Positions 1 to 4,632 of a stretch of 13,275 bases of DNA are shown here, piece after piece (the first letter of the stretch is position 1; each line of letters starts with the position of its first letter). The notes beneath the pieces are model-generated. The model searched no databases. It was not told the DNA's origin and worked only from the letters and a program-made list of their open reading frames with translations. This DNA is from Nitrospinota bacterium (GTDB taxonomy: Bacteria > Nitrospinota > Nitrospinia > UBA9942). Position numbers and translations under genes: made by a program. The stretch lies in the NCBI GenBank assembly GCA_003489165.1, contig DNJG01000133.1, positions 1 to 13,275 on the forward strand. The letters run 5' to 3'.

Positions 1-97
1 CCGTGCTAAAGCAGTTGAAGAGGGAATACCGTATCAATCTCTTATATCAATGTTGATTCATAAATATAATGAGGGAAAACTGTCAATTAACCGATGA
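1..97 (+). CDS. C-terminal end of a small CopG/ribbon-helix-helix-type antitoxin (partial)
   Basis: Reading from base 2, an open frame runs off the left edge and ends at TGA 95-97. The visible 31 residues include K-A-x-x-E-G-I-P-Y-Q-S-L-I and then H-K-Y. This combination is typical of the C-terminal helix of small CopG/BrnA-like antitoxins, where a lysine/alanine-rich helix precedes G-I-P-Y-Q-x-L-I. Those proteins bind DNA as dimers, neutralise a small RNase toxin and repress their own operon. The DNA-binding strand and any partner toxin would lie outside the window. The assignment rests on a short motif only, but the toxin-antitoxin-rich surroundings support it. Confidence 0.55.
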   Translation, partial: RAKAVEEGIPYQSLISMLIHKYNEGKLSINR

Positions 98-114
98 CCG
101 TAACCTTAATACCA

Positions 115-241
115 TTAATCACCTCACCACTGCCCGTAAAAGCTTTACAGACATACGCAGTTTATCCTCGTCTAACTCCTTCAAAAATCTGCCCATAGTT
201 TCCCTTAATTCCTTCAGACTGACCTCATGCCCAAAATCAAA
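115..241. repeat. Direct repeat copy 1 (127 bp, identical to 931-1057)
   Basis: Bases 115-241 match 931-1057 exactly by eye (offset 816, same orientation). Identity stops abruptly on the left at base 114 versus 930. On the right it drops from base 242 to a diverged but still alignable sequence. The repeat corresponds to the last ~40 codons of the Xre gene. It flanks the DUF4258/YgiT pair, so recombination between copies would delete that module. Confidence 0.9.
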
Positions 242-289
242 AATCTCTCACATCTCAATTTCTAACACATCAGCAGGTTTAATAAGTAT
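119..289 (-). pseudogene. Broken 3' fragment of an Xre-family regulator gene
   Basis: Read on the minus strand, this encodes the last ~57 residues of the Xre protein at 935-1255, from the segment matching D-M-L-I-K-L-A-N to the terminal L-R-A-V-V-R and the same TGA stop (119-121). The codon for Trp in the W-E-M-F motif is TGA here (248-250 on the plus strand), so the frame is broken. No helix-turn-helix part is found upstream: homology fades around 290 and an A/T-rich stretch with another stop follows. The 3' half is identical to the intact gene while the remaining part is clearly diverged. It is a dead remnant, not a functional antitoxin. Confidence 0.8.
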
Positions 290-304
290 GTCCTTCTATT
301 TTTT

Positions 305-335
305 TGTAGTAATAAAACTTTTTGTGCAGTATAAT
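305..335 (+). promoter_or_regulatory. Candidate promoter of the DUF4258/YgiT pair, near-leaderless
   Basis: A perfect TATAAT lies at 330-335, only 8 bases before the ATG at 344. The -35 side is poor: TTGTAG at 305-310 with a long 19-base spacer. If used, transcription would start around 342 and the mRNA would be almost leaderless, which fits the absence of a Shine-Dalgarno sequence before this ATG. Confidence 0.4.
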
Positions 336-343
336 CAGCCCGC

Positions 344-658
344 ATGAATAGGGATAATCTGCTCATTGCCATTGAAAACAGTCGCATTGAATGGCAGAGA
401 CACGCCCTTGAACAAATGATGGAGAGGGAAATCTCAAGAGTGGCAGTAAAAGAGGTTTTGAGGAGCGGTGAGATTATTGAAGACTATCCAGATGATAGTC
501 CATATCCAAGCGGATTATTTTTGGGATGGATTAAAGGTGAGCCTCTCCATGTGGTTGCAGCATTTGATTCTTTAACAGAATGGTGTTTTATCATTACTGC
601 ATATAAACCTGATTTAGAACATTTTGAGTCAGATTATAGGACAAGGAGGCAAAAGTGA
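344..658 (+). CDS. DUF4258 protein, putative toxin of a type II toxin-antitoxin pair
   Basis: 104 residues. The features are those of the DUF4258 family: W-Q-R-H-A near the N-terminus, then M-x-E-R-E-I-S, then G-E-I-I-E-D-Y-P-D-D-S-P-Y-P-S-G, then P-L-H-V-V-A-A, and a terminal I-T-A-Y-K-P-D followed by R-T-R-R. DUF4258 proteins are small, RelE/BrnT-like single-domain proteins often encoded just before a YgiT-type zinc-finger protein, as here. The usual interpretation is an RNase-type toxin with its antitoxin, but activity of this subgroup is not established. The stop codon overlaps the next start by four bases (GTGA), so the two proteins are translationally coupled. No Shine-Dalgarno sequence precedes the ATG; a TATAAT sits 8 bases upstream. 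Confidence 0.8.
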   Translation: MNRDNLLIAIENSRIEWQRHALEQMMEREISRVAVKEVLRSGEIIEDYPDDSPYPSGLFLGWIKGEPLHVVAAFDSLTEWCFIITAYKPDLEHFESDYRTRRQK

Positions 659-900
659 AGACAGCAACACTCCCTGATAGATGTCCATTGTGCGGAGGCA
701 CAAAGAAAAAAGGGAAAGCCACAGTTACCGTAGATTTGGGATTCGGAGTAGTAGTAGTAAGAGATGTGCCTGCAACAGTATGTGCACAATGCGGTGCAGA
801 TTGGATTGAAGATGCTATTGCTGAAAGGGTGGAAGATATTGTGGATGAAGCCCGCAAGAAGCATCATTTGGTAGAGGTGACAACATTATTAGCAAATTAA
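655..900 (+). CDS. YgiT-type (MqsA N-terminal-like) zinc-finger protein, putative antitoxin
   Basis: 81 residues with GTG start. Two cysteine pairs, C10-x2-C13 (C-P-L-C-G-G) and C43-x2-C46 (C-A-Q-C-G-A), flank a beta-hairpin-like stretch rich in Val. This is the YgiT zinc-finger arrangement, followed by a helix (A-E-R-V-E-D-I-V-D-E-A). It is shorter than E. coli MqsA (about 131 residues) and lacks the C-terminal helix-turn-helix, so it may neutralise the upstream DUF4258 protein without itself being a strong operator binder. AAGGAGG at 643-649, inside the end of the upstream gene, is well placed for the GTG and decides the start. The overlap with the upstream stop indicates one operon. Confidence 0.82.
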   Translation: MKTATLPDRCPLCGGTKKKGKATVTVDLGFGVVVVRDVPATVCAQCGADWIEDAIAERVEDIVDEARKKHHLVEVTTLLAN

Positions 901-930
901 CTTTCTCAATGCAGTATAAATTTAACTGAG

Positions 931-1057
931 TTAATCACCTCACCACTGCCCGTAAAAGCTTTACAGACATACGCAGTTTATCCTCGTCTAACTCCTTCAA
1001 AAATCTGCCCATAGTTTCCCTTAATTCCTTCAGACTGACCTCATGCCCAAAATCAAA
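931..1057. repeat. Direct repeat copy 2 (127 bp, identical to 115-241)
   Basis: This copy is the 3' end of the intact Xre gene. It contains the C-terminal helical region and the stop codon. See the copy at 115-241; the identity covers exactly the segment from just after the stop codon to the F-D-F codons. Confidence 0.9.
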
Positions 1058-1255
1058 CATCTCCCACATCTCAACCTCAAGGGCGTTGGCAAGTTTTATG
1101 AGCATATCAAGGGTGGGGTTTTCCTTGCCGCGTTCAATATTGCTGAGATATTTTGAATTTATGTCCATAACCTCTGCAAGCCTTTCCTGAGTCATACCCT
1201 TTGCATCCCTGATACTTTTAATCCTTGCACCAATAAGTTCCTTGATTGCAGCCAT
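935..1255 (-). CDS. Xre-family helix-turn-helix transcriptional regulator
   Basis: 106 residues when started at the ATG 1253-1255, which has an ideal AAAGGAGG seven bases upstream (1263-1270). The frame stays open 34 codons further upstream, but that extension crosses the promoter region and has no ribosome binding site. Residues ~8-62 are a classic HTH_3/Xre domain: R-I-K-S-I-R, G-M-T-Q-E-R-L-A, Y-L-S-N-I-E-R-G-K, P-T-L-D-M-L-I-K-L-A. The C-terminal ~40 residues are charged and helical and probably serve in dimerisation. It ends tail-to-tail with the YgiT gene. The divergent region upstream carries repeats suited to its own binding, so autoregulation and control of the rightward genes at 1439 onward are likely. 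No cognate toxin is adjacent. Confidence 0.88.
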   Translation of the reverse strand: MAAIKELIGARIKSIRDAKGMTQERLAEVMDINSKYLSNIERGKENPTLDMLIKLANALEVEMWEMFDFGHEVSLKELRETMGRFLKELDEDKLRMSVKLLRAVVR

Positions 1256-1314
1256 ATCCAATCCTCCTTTGCATAAACCAATATTGTCTTGATTTGCAAA
1301 AGAGTTGGACAGTC

Positions 1315-1348
1315 TAACACACTGAAAATACTGTAACACACTGAAAAT
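1315..1348. repeat. Two 15-bp direct repeats, candidate operator of the Xre gene
   Basis: The 15-mer TAACACACTGAAAAT occurs at 1315-1329 and again at 1334-1348, 19 bases apart, about two helical turns. The repeats overlap the putative leftward promoter of the Xre gene: one covers its spacer, the other the region just past its -10. This is where a repressor site would be expected. Confidence 0.65.
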
Positions 1349-1357
1349 GCTTGACAA
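1330..1357 (-). promoter_or_regulatory. Candidate promoter for the Xre gene
   Basis: On the minus strand TTGTCA (1357-1352) is followed after 16 bases by TACAGT (1335-1330). The -35 matches consensus at five of six positions and the -10 at four of six. The start would be near 1323, giving a ~70-base leader to the ATG at 1255. The -35 box lies on the same bases as the -35 of the rightward promoter. Confidence 0.45.
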
Positions 1358-1379
1358 TCTTATGGTATTAACATAAGAT
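1351..1379 (+). promoter_or_regulatory. Rightward promoter with palindromic operator between -35 and -10
   Basis: TTGACA (1351-1356, perfect) and TAAGAT (1374-1379, four of six) are separated by exactly 17 bases. An 8-bp perfect inverted repeat, ATCTTATG at 1357-1364 and CATAAGAT at 1372-1379, starts right after the -35 box and its right arm covers the -10. A dimeric repressor such as the divergent Xre protein would block this promoter completely. It points toward the gene starting at 1439 or 1457. Confidence 0.6.
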
Positions 1380-1438
1380 ACAGCCCAATAACAGAATATT
1401 GACTCCTCTAATTTTCTGTCTGATGGGTTGATAAATAT

Positions 1439-1849
1439 GTGAATAAGCTAATACTAATGGCAAATGGTAAATATATCCCTGAAATAAGATTTGCAAATAA
1501 AAGATTGCTTGTATTTATTTCATTAGTCTTGACATTCGCAATATCTCATGCAGAAGGGTCTAATAAGACTGAGTATAAGTTTGATGGTAAAGAACTAAGA
1601 GACTCCCGCGGAAATAAGATTGCAGTATTAGATGGTAAGTATATACGAGATAATCGTGGAAACAAAATTGGCGTAATTGATGGAAAATACTTTCGGGACA
1701 GTCGTGGAAACAAAGTGGCGGAGTTTGATGGAAAAGATATTCGTGATTCGCGGGGATTAAAAATTGCGGCTATCAGCGATGTGAAGAAAGTAATTGATGG
1801 TATCGGAGGGGCATCGTTGGTTGCAATGTGGCTCTTCTTCGTCCGTTGA
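1439..1849 (+). CDS. Secreted repeat protein of 5-fold beta-flower type
   Basis: 136 residues from GTG 1439, or 130 from ATG 1457; neither start has a clear Shine-Dalgarno, and the later one gives the more normal signal peptide. Residues 21-38 (GTG numbering) form a signal peptide: N-K-R, a hydrophobic core, then I-S-H-A before E-G. The mature part holds four 16-residue repeats (48-111) of the form D-G-K-x-x-R-D-S-R-G-N-K-I-A-x-x, then a hydrophobic C-terminus W-L-F-F-V-R. Short G-x-x-R-D-x-x-G-N-x-I repeats followed by a hydrophobic tail are the pattern I associate with the 5-fold beta-flower family. Function is unknown. It lies directly downstream of the Xre-controlled promoter. The aromatic-rich tail could pack against membrane or complete the fold. 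Confidence 0.7.
   Translation: MNKLILMANGKYIPEIRFANKRLLVFISLVLTFAISHAEGSNKTEYKFDGKELRDSRGNKIAVLDGKYIRDNRGNKIGVIDGKYFRDSRGNKVAEFDGKDIRDSRGLKIAAISDVKKVIDGIGGASLVAMWLFFVR
1580..1771 (+). repeat. Four in-frame 48-bp repeats inside the beta-flower gene
   Basis: Units start at 1580, 1628, 1676 and 1724. Each encodes 16 residues with D-G-K at the start and R-G-(N/L)-K near the end. The DNA copies are diverged at synonymous sites, so these are old repeats kept by protein structure, not a recent expansion. Confidence 0.85.
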
Positions 1850-1928
1850 AAAATTCAGGAAAAGACTTTTAGAAATGGGCCAGCGCATGTGTGTAGTCAG
1901 TATATGAATAGAGAAAGGAGGATAAAAA

Positions 1929-2450
1929 ATGGAAGACTTACAGATAACACTTGTGCTTTTGGTTTTAGTGGGTTTTATTGCCCTTCTTATCGCAGGGGCA
2001 ACGAATAAGGTGGTCATTTATTATGATATTAAAGATTTTGCTATATCCTTTGCACCATGGGGGTTACTACTGATTACAGCTATTATAGCGTCATTTTATG
2101 AAAAGGAAAACCAAGAACATTTACAGGTTATTCAGAAAATTATGTGGTTGATTGGAACGCTTGTTGCGGCTGTTTTCTTTTACTGGTCAATAAGATTGAG
2201 TATTTTTTATAACAGGAGTGTAAGTGTGGGTATTATTGTTGGGTTGTTTAAAGTCATTTCGGCACTTATTGGTGTTCTCGTCGTAGTTTCATCAGTGCTT
2301 AAAATTATGGATAAAAAATCATCCATGAGAGATGTAATGTGGGCAATGCTTATTATTAGTATTTTTGCATGGCTTGGTAAGAAACTTATAAATGGTGAAC
2401 AAGTTTACATTGCTAAAGGTTGGGCATTGTCAGAGAGTGCAAGTCAATGA
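1929..2450 (+). CDS. Integral membrane protein of unknown function, five predicted helices
   Basis: 173 residues. An AAAGGAGG at 1914-1921 is ideally placed for the ATG at 1929. Hydrophobic segments lie at about residues 5-24, 38-57, 71-91, 98-124 and 136-152, with charged loops K-E-N-Q-E-H and K-I-M-D-K-K-S-S. I recognise no family and see no catalytic motif. It is 79 bases downstream of the beta-flower gene on the same strand with no convincing terminator between, so the two are probably co-transcribed from the promoter at 1351-1379. It could anchor or transport something for its neighbours; that is inference only. Confidence 0.75.
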   Translation: MEDLQITLVLLVLVGFIALLIAGATNKVVIYYDIKDFAISFAPWGLLLITAIIASFYEKENQEHLQVIQKIMWLIGTLVAAVFFYWSIRLSIFYNRSVSVGIIVGLFKVISALIGVLVVVSSVLKIMDKKSSMRDVMWAMLIISIFAWLGKKLINGEQVYIAKGWALSESASQ

Positions 2451-2531
2451 CTCACACACGCTTATATTAAGATAATTTTGGGGTAGTATTTTACCTCTTG
2501 AATTATAAATAAACTTTTTGGAGTTAAAAGT

Positions 2532-3104
2532 ATGCCAAAACCATCATATTTGATAAAACTTAAGGAAATAGCAAAAAATAATTTAGAGAAAGAGCCAGAA
2601 GTAGCTTTTATGGTCTCATGGATACTCTGGGAGGCTATTAGGTCACGATTGTTACTATTACAATGTAAGAAGCGTGGTTGGTCTTTAAAAGATGCAGGTG
2701 AAGTAATTGCTTTAAAGAAAATATCTAATAATGAAAATTTTAAGAAAGCATTCAAATCAATTGTCGGGATTAATTTTCTTGAAGCTGTATCTACACATTG
2801 CAAGAATAATTGGCATATCTTAACTGAAATTGAGGAGATCCGTCACCGTATATTTCATGGTGGAGTAAGTATATCTCCAAAAGATCTCGCTTGTATTACT
2901 CAGTTTATTTTGAACTATATTGATGGACTCAAGTCAAATCAAGAGGACAAAAATGACTTAGGCGACCCCTTCAAGCGAGAGAAAAAAACAAAAATATCTA
3001 AAAATAAAGACGAATTGTTATATTTATTAGTTGTCAATAAAAAAGAACAAAAGGAGTTATCAGAAACATTAAAATCAATACGAGAGAGGATATGTAAGAC
3101 ATAA
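2532..3104 (+). CDS. HEPN-motif protein, candidate RNase-type effector or accessory
   Basis: 190 residues with TTGGAG (2518-2523) eight bases before the ATG. Residues ~20-130 are predicted helical and carry R104-H-R-I-F-H109 followed by G-G, which is the R-x4-H signature of HEPN domains with a polar residue after the arginine. In HEPN RNases this motif forms the active site at a dimer interface and cleaves RNA, as in toxins and abortive-infection proteins. The C-terminal ~50 residues (140-190) are rich in Lys, Glu and Asp and look helical or disordered. No nucleotidyltransferase antitoxin (MNT type) is adjacent. It may belong to the upstream transcript or be free-standing. The HEPN call rests on the motif and its helical setting, so enzymatic activity is not certain. 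Confidence 0.65.
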   Translation: MPKPSYLIKLKEIAKNNLEKEPEVAFMVSWILWEAIRSRLLLLQCKKRGWSLKDAGEVIALKKISNNENFKKAFKSIVGINFLEAVSTHCKNNWHILTEIEEIRHRIFHGGVSISPKDLACITQFILNYIDGLKSNQEDKNDLGDPFKREKKTKISKNKDELLYLLVVNKKEQKELSETLKSIRERICKT

Positions 3105-3115
3105 GAAAAATCAGA

Positions 3116-3138
3116 TACCTCCAACAAAGATGGAGGTA
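3116..3138 (+). other. Perfect 8-bp hairpin downstream of the HEPN gene
   Basis: TACCTCCA (3116-3123) and TGGAGGTA (3131-3138) form a perfect stem with a 7-base loop, 11 bases after the HEPN stop codon. No T-run follows, so it is not a standard intrinsic terminator. It may protect the mRNA 3' end. Confidence 0.5.
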
Positions 3139-3160
3139 ATAGTGATTCTTGTGTGAGTTG

Positions 3161-3184
3161 CTGCTATGTAGCAGTTTGTATAAA
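3161..3184 (+). terminator. Weak hairpin followed by T-rich bases; overlaps a candidate promoter of the ATPase operon
   Basis: CTGCT and AGCAG (3161-3174) form a five-base stem with loop ATGT, extendable by one pair, followed by TTTGTAT. As a terminator it is weak. The same spot holds TATAAA at 3179-3184 preceded by TG, a plausible extended -10 for the ATPase gene at 3232. Both readings are tentative. Confidence 0.3.
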
Positions 3185-3231
3185 ACGATTGCTTGTTATT
3201 TTATTTACATCAGTTAAGGGGATATCACTAA

Positions 3232-4623
3232 GTGGAAATCACCTCCATCATATCTGAGATAGGAAGTATATTAAAGTCATTTTCATGGTTAGAAGAACTG
3301 ACCGCCCAGAATAAAGAACTTTCCAGAACCCATAAGTTAGTCTTACTAAGAGATTTTTCCGTAATAGCTGACATCTGTCGTAAAGCTGATGAAAACCTTG
3401 ACGAAACCAAAGATACAATATCCTCAATATTCTATTTCGCTCTGGTTTTGGGGAGTAAACGAGTGACTGACTGGCTTCGTATGACAGAATCGGAAAAACA
3501 AGAGTCTATACTGGTTATTAAGAGCAATATGGAGGCATTTATAAAACAGCTTTCGGAAGATGAGCCAGTAATATTATTTCCAGCAGCCATAAAGGAATTA
3601 GATAGAAGAAGTGGCACATCTTATTTTGATAAAACTGCCCATGCCATGTATAGTGCTGCACAACTGCTTGCAAAGGCAGATGGGACTATGACAGAAAAAG
3701 AAGAGCAGGCATTAAAGCAAATATACGAACTCATATATGGGGAAAAAGCACCTGATAAATCTCATCAAACTTGGGATACTCTGTCAGTTACAGAAGAATC
3801 GTTAGCTCAAGTTATGAGCAATCTTAATAATTTGATTGGGATGAACAATATCAAAAAAGAAGTTGAAACGCTGATTAACTTCCTTAAGGTTCAGAAACTC
3901 AGAGAGGAGAAAGGTATGATCAAAACACCTGTATCGCTCCATGCGGTTTTTTGTGGTCCACCCGGCACAGGGAAGACAACTGTTGCCAGACAACTGGGTA
4001 AGATATATAAGAATTTGGGCTTTCTTTCAAAAGGCCACCTTGTGGAAACCGACAGGGCAGGGATAGTGGCTGGATACGTTGGTCAGACTGCTTTAAAGGT
4101 GGATGAGATAGTTAACTCAGCTCTAGATGGTGTTCTGTTCATAGATGAGGCATATACGCTTAAACCCGAAGGTTCAGGTAGCGATTATGGTCAAGAGGCA
4201 ATAGATGTACTATTGAAAAGGATGGAAGATAACAGAGATAGACTGGTTGTCATAGTGGCTGGTTACTCCGATGAGATGCAGAGATTCATTGAGGCAAACC
4301 CGGGATTAAAGTCGCGGTTTAACCGGTACTTTTATTTTGAGCATTATAATCCAGCAGAATTACTCGCCATTTCAGAAAAGTTTTGTAAGGATGGTGATTA
4401 TATCCTAACGGCTGGAGCAAAGGAAAAATTAAAGACCGTTTTTGATGCCTTATATGCGAAGAAAGACAGGACATTTGGAAATGGCAGACTTGTCAGAAAC
4501 CTTTTTGAAAAGATAATAGAAAGGCAATGCAACAGGATTGCACACATAGCCCCACCTACACATGAGATATTAACGACTATTACAGATGACGATATTCCAG
4601 AGATAAATAAAATTGTGTCATAG
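3232..4623 (+). CDS. CbbX/SpoVK-type AAA+ ATPase with TerB-like N-terminal region
   Basis: 463 residues with GTG start, AAGGGG at 3216-3221 upstream. Residues 1-190 are helical. The segment 135-170 reads A-K-A-D-G-T-M-T-E-K-E-E-Q-A-L, resembling the acidic A-D-G-x-x-T-x-x-E motif of TerB-like domains. Residues ~200-463 are a AAA+ module: L-I-G-M-N-N-I-K-K-E, Walker A G242-P-P-G-T-G-K-T-T250, pore-loop-like G-Y-V-G-Q-T (281-286), Walker B L-F-I-D-E-A (302-307), sensor 1 around V-A-G-Y (342-345), arginine-finger region G-L-K-S-R-F-N-R, and sensor 2 G-N-G-R-L-V-R-N. The closest family is CbbX/SpoVK/EccA, hexameric ATPases that remodel partner proteins. No Rubisco or type VII secretion gene is present, so the substrate is probably the membrane protein encoded 9 bases downstream. 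Confidence 0.88.
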   Translation: MEITSIISEIGSILKSFSWLEELTAQNKELSRTHKLVLLRDFSVIADICRKADENLDETKDTISSIFYFALVLGSKRVTDWLRMTESEKQESILVIKSNMEAFIKQLSEDEPVILFPAAIKELDRRSGTSYFDKTAHAMYSAAQLLAKADGTMTEKEEQALKQIYELIYGEKAPDKSHQTWDTLSVTEESLAQVMSNLNNLIGMNNIKKEVETLINFLKVQKLREEKGMIKTPVSLHAVFCGPPGTGKTTVARQLGKIYKNLGFLSKGHLVETDRAGIVAGYVGQTALKVDEIVNSALDGVLFIDEAYTLKPEGSGSDYGQEAIDVLLKRMEDNRDRLVVIVAGYSDEMQRFIEANPGLKSRFNRYFYFEHYNPAELLAISEKFCKDGDYILTAGAKEKLKTVFDALYAKKDRTFGNGRLVRNLFEKIIERQCNRIAHIAPPTHEILTTITDDDIPEINKIVS

Positions 4624-4632
4624 GGAGATGGT

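Noticed and set aside
69..347. Open frame of 92 codons on the plus strand
   Set aside because: It runs antisense through the dead Xre copy, has no ribosome binding site and no family features.
1315..1348. CRISPR-like repeat array
   Set aside because: Only two 15-bp copies with a 4-base gap; too few and too close, and better explained as an operator.
1256..1357. Longer 140-residue version of the Xre protein
   Set aside because: The extra 34 codons cross the promoter and repeats; the internal ATG at 1255 has an ideal Shine-Dalgarno and starts exactly at the HTH domain.
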